The translations under genes and the position numbers were made by a program. This document shows, piece by piece, positions 42,978-50,977 of a stretch of 64,000 nucleotides of DNA. The stretch's first letter is position 1. Every line of letters begins with the position of its first letter. The stretch comes from Streptomyces sp. NBC_00358 (GTDB taxonomy: Bacteria > Actinomycetota > Actinomycetes > Streptomycetales > Streptomycetaceae). The notes beneath the pieces were generated by a model that worked only from the letters and a program-made list of their open reading frames with translations, searched no databases and was not told the origin of the DNA. Where the stretch lies: contig NZ_CP107976.1 in the NCBI RefSeq assembly GCF_036099295.1, positions 4,650,001-4,714,000 of the forward strand, given 5' to 3'.

Positions 42978-44846
42978 TCAGGCGTCCATGCCCGCGAGCA
43001 CCAGGGGCAGCCGGTCCGCACCGCCTTCGGCGAGGCGGACCGGCACCCCCCAGTCCTGCTGGTGGACATGGCAGGCCGGATACTCTCCCCCGGTCTTCGA
43101 CCGGGAGGTGCCCCCAGCCGCATCGTCGTCGCAGGACGCGGCCATCGCGGACACGTGCAGCACACCCTCCGGAACGGCCGGGTTCAGCTCGACGGTCCGC
43201 GAGAGGTCGGTGCCGGCGCCCTCACCGGCGAGCAGCAGCTCGGGCGGAGTCGAGGAGACGACGAGCCGGGTCGAGGGGCCGTACCCGGTGTCCAGTTTCT
43301 GCCCGGCGGGCGCCTGGAAGACGACGTCCAGCCGGACGGCACCCGGGGCGACCTCGGTGGCCTCGCGCCGGGTGCGATGCGAGACCGACTCCACCCGTAC
43401 GGCGTCCTCGGGGAGCCGCAACCGGGTCAGCCGGTGGCGGGCGGACTCCACCACCACGATGTCGTCCCCGACGAGCACGGCGTCACTCGGCTCCCGCAAG
43501 TCCGTTGCCAGCGTGGTCACTTCACCTGTGGACGGGTCGTAGCGGCGCAGCGCGTGGTTGTACGTGTCGCTGACCGCGACCGAGCCGTCGGGCAGCGCGG
43601 TGACACCCAACGGGTGCTGGAGCAGCGCCTGTTCGGCGGCCCCGTCACGGTGCCCGAAGTCGAAGAGCCCGGCACCGACGGCGGTGTGCACGGTGCCGTC
43701 CCGGTCGACCCAGCGCAGGGCCGAGGTCTCGGAGTCGGCCAGCCAGAGCCGGTCCCCGGCGGCGGCGAGCCCCGACGGCTGCGCGAACCAGGCCTCGGGT
43801 CCCGGACCGTCGACCAGCCCCTCGTTCGTCGTGCCCGCGGTGACCCCGACGGTCTCCGCGGCCGGGTCGTACGCCCACAGTTGGTGCACACCGGCCATCG
43901 CGATCCAGACCTTCCCGCCGAACAGGGCCACGTCCCACGGCGAGGACAGATCGACCTCGCGCGCCGGTCCCGACGTCGGCGACCCCTGCCACCACTGGCG
44001 GCCGGTGCCCGCGAGCGTGCTGACGGCGCCGGTCGCGAGATCGACCCGGCGCAGCGCGTGGTTCACGGTGTCCGCGACGACGACAGCGCCCTCGTCGAGC
44101 AGCGCGAGCCCCTGCGGCTCGCTGAACCCCGCCGCGTTCGCACCGCCGTCCACGAAGCCCCGCACGCCGGAGCCGATACGCCGTACGACGGTCTCGGCGT
44201 CCTCCGCGAGCTCCACCAGCTGATGCCGGGTCGTGTCGCTGACCAGCAGATTTCCGTTCGGCAGGGCGAGCGCCTTGCCCGGGAAGCGCAGCACGGTCGG
44301 CTCGGGCTCGGGCGCCACGTACGGCCCGTCGCCCCGGCGCAGGGTGCCCTTGGCCGCGTGCTCGGCCTCCAGCTCCGCCACCAGCCGCTCGATGGCGTGG
44401 GCATGCCCCTCACCGGCGTGCTGGGCGACGACGTACCCCTCGGGGTCGATCACCACGAGCGTCGGCCAGGCCCGTACCGCGTACTGCTTCCAGGTCGCGA
44501 GCTCCGGATCGTCGAGCACGGGGTGCTCCACCCCGTACCGCTCCACGGCGTCGACGACCGCCTGATGCTCCGCCTCGTGCGCGAACTTCGGCGAGTGCAC
44601 CCCGATGATCACCACGGTGTCCCGGTGCTTCTCCTCCAGCTCCCGCAGCTCGTCCAGGACGTGCAGACAGTTGATGCAGCAGAAGGTCCAAAAATCGAGC
44701 AGAACGATGCGGCCTCGCAGGTCGGCGAGGGTGTACTGCTCGTCCCCCGTGTTCAGCCAGCCGCCCTTGCCGATCAGCTCGGGGGCACGGACACGGGCAC
44801 GGCGACGGGCGGGCGTCGAGGCGGCCGCCCGGGCGGAGTCGTTCAT
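42978..44846 (-). CDS. Thioredoxin-like / NHL-repeat protein
   Basis: A 622-residue cytoplasmic protein. The N-terminal thioredoxin-fold domain (about 22-160) contains LLDFWTFCCINCLHVLDELR, with the redox pair Cys57-Ile-Asn-Cys60 (CCINC is the NHLRC2-type active site). The remainder (about 185-560) is an NHL beta-propeller with repeats such as GKALALPNGNLLVSDTTRHQ and ALLDEGAVVVADTVNHALRR. Members are widespread and the human homologue is NHLRC2. Substrate unknown. Near the C-terminus, residues about 577-588 are encoded by a palindromic repeat (43083-43118) that looks like an in-frame insertion. The gene converges with the 81-residue gene. Confidence 0.93.
   Translation of the reverse strand: MNDSARAAASTPARRRARVRAPELIGKGGWLNTGDEQYTLADLRGRIVLLDFWTFCCINCLHVLDELRELEEKHRDTVVIIGVHSPKFAHEAEHQAVVDAVERYGVEHPVLDDPELATWKQYAVRAWPTLVVIDPEGYVVAQHAGEGHAHAIERLVAELEAEHAAKGTLRRGDGPYVAPEPEPTVLRFPGKALALPNGNLLVSDTTRHQLVELAEDAETVVRRIGSGVRGFVDGGANAAGFSEPQGLALLDEGAVVVADTVNHALRRVDLATGAVSTLAGTGRQWWQGSPTSGPAREVDLSSPWDVALFGGKVWIAMAGVHQLWAYDPAAETVGVTAGTTNEGLVDGPGPEAWFAQPSGLAAAGDRLWLADSETSALRWVDRDGTVHTAVGAGLFDFGHRDGAAEQALLQHPLGVTALPDGSVAVSDTYNHALRRYDPSTGEVTTLATDLREPSDAVLVGDDIVVVESARHRLTRLRLPEDAVRVESVSHRTRREATEVAPGAVRLDVVFQAPAGQKLDTGYGPSTRLVVSSTPPELLLAGEGAGTDLSRTVELNPAVPEGVLHVSAMAASCDDDAAGGTSRSKTGGEYPACHVHQQDWGVPVRLAEGGADRLPLVLAGMDA
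43083..43118. repeat. Streptomyces palindromic repeat inserted in a coding sequence
   Basis: On the minus strand, GCTGGGGGCACCTCCCGGTC then GAAGACCGGGGGAG reads as the common Streptomyces intergenic palindrome (CCCGGTC/GACCGGG stem, GGGGGCACC arm). Here it lies inside the thioredoxin/NHL gene. Its length of about 36 bp is a multiple of three, so the frame is kept and it adds GGTSRSKTGGE-like residues. Confidence 0.65.
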
Positions 44847-44910
44847 GGATCAAGGGTGCCACCCGAAACGGGCGCCCCGTCGGCCGGTGGCCTCCGCGCG
44901 GGCGTCACCC

Positions 44911-45135
44911 GGGGTACGAACGCGTCGGACGGGGGCGTGGCTGACGGCCCAGCGGGTGGCCCTCGCCTGCCGGCTCATCGAGCGCGGCGAAGTCAGGCTC
45001 GACGTGGTCGCGGACCGCAGTGGGCTCGGGTCCGCCGCGAACCTGCGCGAACGGGTGCGCCGGGCCACCGGACTCAGCCCGTCGGCCTACCGGCGGCGTT
45101 TCGGAGCGCTCACCGGGGAACCGGTGACGGCATGA
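44911..45135 (+). pseudogene. C-terminal remnant of a GlxA/AraC-family regulator
   Basis: About 70 codons encode only the second half of an AraC-type DNA-binding domain (WLTAQRVALACRLIERGEVR, then SGLGSAANLRERVRRATGLS and PSAYRRRF). The DJ-1/PfpI-like sensor domain and the first helix-turn-helix are missing. Upstream of 44900 the frame runs back over the start of the divergent NHL gene and has no AraC similarity. It is probably a decayed fragment. Its TGA overlaps the ATG of the next gene by 4 bp, so it may still act in translation coupling. Confidence 0.65.
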
Positions 45136-45626
45136 GATACCTCGTACGCGACCGACTGCTCGGCTTCGGTGACGACTACTGGATCGAGGACGACCACGGG
45201 AACAAGGTCTTCCTCGTCGACGGCAAGGCCATGCGGATGCGGGACACCTTCGAGCTGAAGGACATCCGCGGACGCGTCCTGATCGACATCCACCAGAAGA
45301 TGCTCGCGCTGCGCGACACGATGATCATCGAGCGGGACGGCTCCCCGCTCGCGACCATCAAGCGCAAGCGGCTGTCCCTGCTCCGCAACCACTATCGGGT
45401 GTCCCTGGTCGACGGCACCGAACTCGACGTCAGCGGCAAGATCCTCGACCGCGAGTTCGCCATCGACTACGACAACGAACTCCTCGCCCAGATCTCCCGC
45501 CGCTGGCTCCACCTGCGCGACACCTACGGAGTCGATGTCGTACGGGAGGACGCCGACCAGGCACTGCTGATCGCGGTGGCGGTGTGCGTGATCCATCTGG
45601 CGGAGAAGGAACGGGGGGACGGCTGA
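45132..45626 (+). CDS. LURP-one-related (Tubby-like fold) protein
   Basis: A 164-residue protein of the LURP-one-related/DUF567 family. Features are the opening MRYLVRDRLLGFGDDYWIED, the conserved DGKAMRMRDTFELKD, LIDIHQKMLALRDTMIIERD, and a C-terminal hydrophobic helix (ALLIAVAVCVIHLAE) typical of the Tubby-like barrel. Bacterial members are soluble or membrane-associated beta-barrels, function unknown. ATG 45132 overlaps the preceding TGA. Confidence 0.9.
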   Translation: MRYLVRDRLLGFGDDYWIEDDHGNKVFLVDGKAMRMRDTFELKDIRGRVLIDIHQKMLALRDTMIIERDGSPLATIKRKRLSLLRNHYRVSLVDGTELDVSGKILDREFAIDYDNELLAQISRRWLHLRDTYGVDVVREDADQALLIAVAVCVIHLAEKERGDG

Positions 45627-45659
45627 CCCGGCCGGGGACACCGGCCGCGGGCGGCGCGG

Positions 45660-45683
45660 CCCCGCCGCCGGTCAGCGGCGGGG
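45660..45683. terminator. Hairpin between convergent genes
   Basis: CCCCGCCGC (45660-45668) and GCGGCGGGG (45675-45683) form a 9-bp stem, overlapping the stop codon of the carbon-nitrogen hydrolase gene and 34 bp after the LURP-one gene. Confidence 0.55.
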
Positions 45684-46511
45684 GGTCTCCAGGCCCAGGA
45701 GCCGGTCCTTCAGGGCCGGGAACTGCTCCCGTGTCGTCGTGACCTTCGCGGGGTCGAGGTCCACCGTGAGGACCTCCTCGCCCGAGCCGGCCTCGGCGAG
45801 GACCTCACCCCACGGGTCGACCACGATCGAGTGACCGGCCTGGGGAACTCCCGCGTGCGTACCGGCCGTTCCGCAGGCGAGGACGTACGCCTGGTTCTCG
45901 ACGGCGCGCGCCCGCGCGAGCAGGGTCCAGTGGGAGCGGCGCCGCTCGGGCCAGCCGGCCGGGACGACGAAGGTCTGCGCCCCCGCGTCGACGAGCCCGC
46001 GGAAGAGTTCGGGGAACCGGAGGTCGTAGCAGGTGGCCACGCCGACGACGGTCTCCGGCAGCCGCACCGTGACCAGTTCCGTGCCCGCGCCCATCAGCAC
46101 GGCCTCGCCCTTGTCGAAGCCGAAGCGGTGGATCTTGCGGTAGGCGGCGACGAGTTCACCGACGGGGGAGTAGACGAGGGAGGTGTTGTAGAGGGGCGCG
46201 TCGGGGGTGGAGCCGGACACGGTCGACGGTCCGGAACCGGTCCCGGTCGGGGCGCGCTCGGGGATCGAGCCCGCGTGCAGCCACACGCCCGCGTCGCTCG
46301 CCGCCTTGCTCATCGCCTGGTGGGTGGGCCCGTCCAGCGGTTCGGCCGCCGCCCCGAACTCCTCGTAGGCGAACGCGCCGGTGGTCCACAGCTCGGGCAG
46401 CACGACGAGATCGACTCCGGCCTGATCCCGTACCAGATCCGCCACCCGGTGTCTGCGGGATGCGACCGATTCGTCATCATTTACGTCGATCTGGAGGAGC
46501 GAGGCGCGCAC
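45672..46511 (-). CDS. Nitrilase-superfamily carbon-nitrogen hydrolase
   Basis: A 279-residue amidase of the Nit2/omega-amidase-like branch. The catalytic triad is visible: Glu in VVLPELWTTG, Lys in YRKIHRFGFDKG, Cys in VGVATCYDLRFPELFR. A conserved WGEVLAEAGSGEE block closes the domain. It probably hydrolyses a small amide such as deaminated glutathione or alpha-ketoglutaramate, but this is not provable from sequence. GTG 46511 (VRASLLQID) is chosen because the upstream 40 codons have no nitrilase similarity. Confidence 0.92.
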   Translation of the reverse strand: MRASLLQIDVNDDESVASRRHRVADLVRDQAGVDLVVLPELWTTGAFAYEEFGAAAEPLDGPTHQAMSKAASDAGVWLHAGSIPERAPTGTGSGPSTVSGSTPDAPLYNTSLVYSPVGELVAAYRKIHRFGFDKGEAVLMGAGTELVTVRLPETVVGVATCYDLRFPELFRGLVDAGAQTFVVPAGWPERRRSHWTLLARARAVENQAYVLACGTAGTHAGVPQAGHSIVVDPWGEVLAEAGSGEEVLTVDLDPAKVTTTREQFPALKDRLLGLETPRR

Positions 46512-46665
46512 ACTACCACCGTCCTGGCATTCGAGCCGTCGATACGGGCCTACGATCGTCACACGAAAGCACTGCCGGGGTGCCTCACAGCAGCGTAACT
46601 TAGCGTCCCAAGACACCCGCTGCCTGTGCACTGCCCGCGTCCAACCGCCCGAGGGGTCCCGTTCC

Positions 46666-47490
46666 GTGAGTCTGCATCCGAGTCTTCAGTCCTACGCCGA
46701 CGCCTGGGCCCACTCGATCGAAGCGATATCCGAGCTGGTGCAGCCGCTTGTGGAGGGCGAGTGGAACCGGCGGACTCCGTGTCCCGGCTGGTCGGTCCGC
46801 GACATCGTCTCGCATGTCATCGGGCTGGACTGCGAGATGCTCGGCGATCCCCGGCCGATCCACACGCTCCCCCGCGACCTCTACCACGTGACGAACGAAC
46901 ACCAGCGTTACATGGAGATGCAGGTCGACGTGCGCCGCCACCACACGGCGCCGGAGATGACCTCCGAGCTGGAGTACACGGTCATCCGCCGCAACCGTCA
47001 GTTGCGGAACGAGTCGCGGCAGCCCGACGCCAAGGTACGCGGCCCCCTCGGCACCGAGGTCACCCTCGAACAGGCGATGCGCAACCGCGCGTTCGACGTC
47101 TGGGTGCACGAGCAGGACCTGCGGTACACGCTGGGCCGGCCGGGGAACCTCGACTCCCCCGGTTCGCAGATCGTGCGGGACGATCTGCTGGCCGCCCTGC
47201 CGAAGGTCGTCGCCAAGGACGCGGGCGCGCCGGCGAACTCGGCGGTCGTCTTCGACGTGCACGGCCCCGTCGAGTTCCTCCGTACCGTCCGTATCGACGC
47301 CGACGGGCGTGGATCGATAGACGGCGCCCCCTCGCTCGGTCCCGCCGCGAGCCTCGTCCTCGACTGGGAGACCTTCGTCCGGCTCGCCTGCGGCCGGGTC
47401 CACCCGGACGCCGTGGCCGACCGCATCAAGACCGAGGGCGACCCGGAACTGACGGCGGCGATCCTGCGCAACTTCACCGTCACGCCGTAA
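46666..47490 (+). CDS. Maleylpyruvate isomerase/DinB-like fold protein (mycothiol type)
   Basis: A 274-residue protein with the N-terminal mycothiol-dependent maleylpyruvate isomerase domain (about 15-160). Hallmarks are EWNRRTPCPGWSVRDIVSHV, with a His in VSHVIGLD, then VWVHEQDLRYTLGRPGNLD, carrying the second His. The C-terminal part (about 175-274) resembles a sterol-carrier-like domain. Actinobacteria have many paralogues (TIGR03083), using mycothiol or a metal as cofactor. The exact reaction is unknown. GTG 46666 is the start; the gene is divergent from the nitrilase-family gene. Confidence 0.85.
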   Translation: MSLHPSLQSYADAWAHSIEAISELVQPLVEGEWNRRTPCPGWSVRDIVSHVIGLDCEMLGDPRPIHTLPRDLYHVTNEHQRYMEMQVDVRRHHTAPEMTSELEYTVIRRNRQLRNESRQPDAKVRGPLGTEVTLEQAMRNRAFDVWVHEQDLRYTLGRPGNLDSPGSQIVRDDLLAALPKVVAKDAGAPANSAVVFDVHGPVEFLRTVRIDADGRGSIDGAPSLGPAASLVLDWETFVRLACGRVHPDAVADRIKTEGDPELTAAILRNFTVTP

Positions 47491-47713
47491 CCGGGGCGGG
47501 CGGGGCGGCGGTACCTCGCCCCCCGTCTCACTCCGCCGTTCCCGTGTCCGGGAACGTCCCGTGCACGGGGCCCGTCCTGTGCGCGGCCCCGGCGCGGGCG
47601 GTCCGGCCGCCCCGGCGCTCGGGGCGCAGGGGCTCTGGCTCCGTACGGTCGGCGAACGCCCGGGCCGGGACGGCCGCCGGTGGCCGGTGGCGGCGGACGG
47701 CATGCCCCGGCGG

Positions 47714-49012
47714 TCACGCCGGTACGTGCACCGTTTCCACCCGGCTGGCCACCAGCCGCTCCCGCTCCCGGCGGGCCGCCTGCTTCCGCAGCCGGAAGAT
47801 CTGGCTCAGCCCGATCGCCTGGAGCACGAACACGGCGGCGAAGGCGATCCGGTAGTTGTCGTCGGTGGCGTCCAGCAGGACACCGATGGCCAGCAGCGTC
47901 GTCATCGAGGCGACGAAACCACCCATGTTGGTGATCCCGGACGCGGTCCCCTGACGCTCCGGCGGATTCGCCGGCCGGGCGAAGTCGAAGCCGAGCATCG
48001 AGGCGGGACCGCAGGCCCCGAGCACGGTGCACAGCACGATGAGCACCCACATCGGCGCGTGCTCACCGGGGTACACCAGCACGCCCGCCCACACGACGGC
48101 CGTCGCCGCGACCGTGCCCAGCGCCAGCGGCAGCCGCGCGGTGTGGTGCCGGGCGACGATCTGCCCGTAGACCAGCCCGACGACCATGTTGGACAGGACG
48201 ACGAGCGTCAGCAGTTCTCCGGCCGTGGCCCGCGAGAGACCCTGCGCCTGGACGAGGAACGGCATCCCCCACAGCAGCAGGAACACCATCGCCGGGAACT
48301 GCGTGGTGAAGTGCACCCACAGACCGAGCCGGGTGCCGGGTTCCCGCCAGGACGCGGCGATCTGCCGGCGGACGTAGGCGGCGCCGCGGTGCGGGAACGG
48401 CTCCGGCTCGTGTCCCTCGGGATGGTCCTTCAGGAACAGCAGCAGGAGGACGAGGACGAGCACACCGGCACCGGCGCTGCCGGCGAACGCCTGTGTCCAG
48501 CCCAGCCCGTGCAGCAACCGCGCGATCACCAGCGTCGAGACGAGGTTGCCCGCCATCCCGGCCAGCCCCGCGAACTGCGCGACCATCGGCCCGCGTCGGG
48601 CGGGGAACCAGCGGGTGCCGAGCCGCAGGACGCTGATGAACGTCATCGCGTCACCGCAGCCCAGCAGGGCGCGCGAGGCGAGCGCCATGCCGTACGACGA
48701 GGAGAAGGCGAAGCCCAGTTGGCCCGCGGTGAACAGCAGCACGCCGATGGTCAGCACCTTCTTGGTGCCGAGCCGGTCGACCAGCAGTCCGACCGGTATC
48801 TGCATGCCCGCGTACACGAGGAGCTGGAGGATGGAGAAGGTCGACAGGGCCGAGGCGCCGACGTGGAAACGGTTCGCGGCGTCGAGTCCGGCCACCCCCA
48901 GTGACGTACGGAAGATGACCGCGACGAAGTAGACCGAGACGCCGATTCCCCAGACGGCGATCGCGCGCCGGCCGCCGGGCGGATCGCCGGGCAGCGTGGC
49001 CGAGGAGCTCAT
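47714..49012 (-). CDS. Major facilitator superfamily transporter
   Basis: A 432-residue protein with 12 predicted membrane helices. MFS motif A is present in the loop between helices 2 and 3 (GLLVDRLGTKKVLT). The RALLGCGDAMTFISVLRLGT block resembles the NarK/hexuronate-type group. A charged central loop (about 208-240: DHPEGHEPEPFPHRG) separates the halves. Substrate unknown. The ATG overlaps the stop of the upstream GntR regulator by 4 bp, so the pair is an operon and the regulator probably responds to the transported compound. Confidence 0.9.
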   Translation of the reverse strand: MSSSATLPGDPPGGRRAIAVWGIGVSVYFVAVIFRTSLGVAGLDAANRFHVGASALSTFSILQLLVYAGMQIPVGLLVDRLGTKKVLTIGVLLFTAGQLGFAFSSSYGMALASRALLGCGDAMTFISVLRLGTRWFPARRGPMVAQFAGLAGMAGNLVSTLVIARLLHGLGWTQAFAGSAGAGVLVLVLLLLFLKDHPEGHEPEPFPHRGAAYVRRQIAASWREPGTRLGLWVHFTTQFPAMVFLLLWGMPFLVQAQGLSRATAGELLTLVVLSNMVVGLVYGQIVARHHTARLPLALGTVAATAVVWAGVLVYPGEHAPMWVLIVLCTVLGACGPASMLGFDFARPANPPERQGTASGITNMGGFVASMTTLLAIGVLLDATDDNYRIAFAAVFVLQAIGLSQIFRLRKQAARRERERLVASRVETVHVPA

Positions 49013-49683
49013 CGGACCTCGCCCCGCGCCAGGTTGGAGAACCAGCTCACGTGTCCGTGGATGAGAGCGACGACCGCGTCGGCGTCACCGGAGCGCAGTG
49101 CCTGGAGGATCTGCTCGTGCTCGACGAGCGTCTTGGTGATCCGGTCCGGGTGGGCGTGCATCACGGCGACCCCCATCCTCAACTGCCGGTCGCGGAGCTG
49201 GTCGTAGAGCCGGGAGAGGATCTCGTTGCCGCCGCTGCGGACGATCTCGGCGTGGAAGCAGCGGTCGGTGACGGCGGCGGCGGCCAGATCCCCGGCGGCG
49301 GCCTGCTCCTTCTGCTGGGCGAGGAGTTCTTCGAGGCGGGCTATGAGCCGGGGCGACGCCGGTACGGCCTTGCGCGCGGCGTGCTCCTCGACGAGCTGGC
49401 GGGTCTCGACCACGTCCGCGATCTCCTGGGCGGAGACGGGCAGGACGAGCGCGCCCTTCTTCGGGTAGAGCCTGATCAGCCCCTCGGCCTCCAGCCGGAG
49501 CAGCGCCTCCCGGACGGGGGTGCGCGATACGCCCACCGCGTCGGCGAGTTCGCCCTCCGTCAACAGGGCTCCGCCCTCGTAACGGCGCTCCAGGACACCC
49601 TGTTTGACGTGCGCGTAGACGCGGTCCGCGGCGGGCGGCTGCTTCACGGGAGGCCGCATCGGCGCGGGCGGGGCTGAAGGCAT
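49009..49683 (-). CDS. GntR-family (FadR/FCD type) regulator
   Basis: A 224-residue repressor. The winged helix-turn-helix (about 20-80) reads VYAHVKQGVLERRYEGGALL and ADAVGVSRTPVREALLRLEA. The C-terminal FCD ligand domain (about 95-220) has metal-type His residues in TDRCFHAEIVRSGG, LVEHEQILQAL and HGHVSWF. The first codons could be GTG 49689 or ATG 49683; there is no good ribosome-binding sequence, so a leaderless transcript is possible. Translationally coupled to the MFS gene. The sequence TTGTATCTATGAT just upstream could be its own operator. Confidence 0.88.
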   Translation of the reverse strand: MPSAPPAPMRPPVKQPPAADRVYAHVKQGVLERRYEGGALLTEGELADAVGVSRTPVREALLRLEAEGLIRLYPKKGALVLPVSAQEIADVVETRQLVEEHAARKAVPASPRLIARLEELLAQQKEQAAAGDLAAAAVTDRCFHAEIVRSGGNEILSRLYDQLRDRQLRMGVAVMHAHPDRITKTLVEHEQILQALRSGDADAVVALIHGHVSWFSNLARGEVR

Positions 49684-49885
49684 GCGCACATCATAGATAC
49701 AACACGTACGCATGCCCGGAGGCATTTCAGCATGCGGACCCCAACTGCCCCTGGCTGTAACCCAGGTCACATATTTTCCACTCGTTCGCCGTACATCCCT
49801 TTGCCCGCCTCGCGAGTCCGAACGTGAGACGGCACTGCCATGTGCCGTTCTCCCAGGGGCATATCGCGTATACGGAGCTTTCATT

Positions 49886-50785
49886 TTGATTACCGGCATT
49901 AAGGGCACACGTTTCCGCAGGGCCGCCGCTGTGACCTTCACGACCGGCGCCGTGCTGGCAGCCGGAGCCTTCGGCGCCGCGCCCGCGGGCGCGGTCGCCA
50001 CGCCCACGATCGCCGCCAAGGGCGGCTACGTCATGAACAACAGCACCGGTACGAGCCTGTACACCAAGAAGGCGGACACCCCGCTGTCCACCGGCTCCAC
50101 CACGAAGATCCTTACGGCCAAGGTGGTGCTGTCCCAGCCGAACCTGAACCTGGACGCCAAGGTCACGGTCTCGAGCGCGTACAGCAACTACATCGTCGAC
50201 AATGGATACCTCTCCTCGGCCAACCTGATCGTCGGTGACAAGGTCACCGTCCGTCAGCTTCTCTACGGTCTGATGCTGCCGTCCGGCTGCGACGCCGCCT
50301 ACGCGCTCGCCGACAAGTTCGGCTCGGGCACGACGCGCGCCGCCCGCGTGAAGTCGTTCATCGGCAAGATGAACACCACCGCGCACAGCCTCGGCATGAC
50401 GCACTCCAAGTTCGACTCGTTCGACGGCGTCGGCCATGGCAACAACTACTCGACGCCGCGCGACCTGACGAAGCTCGCCAGCAGCGCCATGAAGAGCTCC
50501 ACGTTCAAGACGATCGTTAAGACAGTCTCCACGAAGCAGAAGGTGACGACCGCGAGTGGCGGCTACCGCTACTACACGTGGGAGAACACCAACAAGCCAC
50601 TGCTGACCGGCTACAGCGGCACGATCGGCATCAAGACCGGTTCGGGCCCCGAGGCGAAGTACTGCCTCGTCTTCGCCGCCACGCGTAACGGCAAGACGGT
50701 CATCGGCACGGTGCTCGCCTCCACGTCGGTCACCGTCCGTACGTCGGACGCGAAGAAGCTCATGAACTACGCGTTCGCCCGGTAA
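49886..50785 (+). CDS. D-alanyl-D-alanine carboxypeptidase (S11), secreted
   Basis: A 299-residue exported penicillin-binding protein, probably starting at TTG 49886 (GGAG eight bases before). The signal peptide (1-37) is FRRAAAVTFTTGAVLAAGAF...AGA. Active-site motifs: SxxK as Ser71-Thr-Thr-Lys74, the SxN position as Ser133-Gly-Cys135 and KTG at 250-252. Cys in place of Asn at the second motif is seen in other actinobacterial S11 proteins and is noted here. There is no C-terminal membrane anchor or PBP5 domain. It trims the terminal D-Ala from peptidoglycan stem peptides. A strong terminator follows the stop. Confidence 0.9.
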   Translation: MITGIKGTRFRRAAAVTFTTGAVLAAGAFGAAPAGAVATPTIAAKGGYVMNNSTGTSLYTKKADTPLSTGSTTKILTAKVVLSQPNLNLDAKVTVSSAYSNYIVDNGYLSSANLIVGDKVTVRQLLYGLMLPSGCDAAYALADKFGSGTTRAARVKSFIGKMNTTAHSLGMTHSKFDSFDGVGHGNNYSTPRDLTKLASSAMKSSTFKTIVKTVSTKQKVTTASGGYRYYTWENTNKPLLTGYSGTIGIKTGSGPEAKYCLVFAATRNGKTVIGTVLASTSVTVRTSDAKKLMNYAFAR

Positions 50786-50801
50786 GACGCGCGAACAAAA
50801 A

Positions 50802-50838
50802 AGAGGGGCCCGCCGCGCGGTGCGCGGCGGGCCCCTCT
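50802..50838. terminator. Very strong bidirectional terminator
   Basis: A perfect 17-bp stem (50802-50818 with 50822-50838) and 3-base loop, preceded by AAAAAA, which provides a U tract for leftward transcription. It lies between the convergent carboxypeptidase and bkd genes. Confidence 0.92.
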
Positions 50839-50874
50839 CGTGTCGCGGGCCGACCGGAAGCCCGGCTCGACCAC

Positions 50875-50920
50875 GCCGAGGGCGCCTCCTCCCCTGCGTA
50901 CGGGAAGAGGCGCCCTCGGC
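50875..50920 (-). terminator. Second hairpin at the end of the bkd operon
   Basis: GCCGAGGGCGCCTC (50875-50888) and GAGGCGCCCTCGGC (50907-50920) form a 14-bp stem with an 18-base loop, 58 bp after the bkdC stop. Confidence 0.75.
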
Positions 50921-50977
50921 GTATACGGAATCACTTCCGGGCGGCCGGCGGGACTCGCGTCCTTCCGGCCGGCCGGT

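Noticed and set aside
44605..44910. Extension of the AraC remnant into the divergent NHL gene as a full regulator
   Set aside because: The upstream frame reads antisense to the thioredoxin active-site region and carries no DJ-1/PfpI or AraC similarity.
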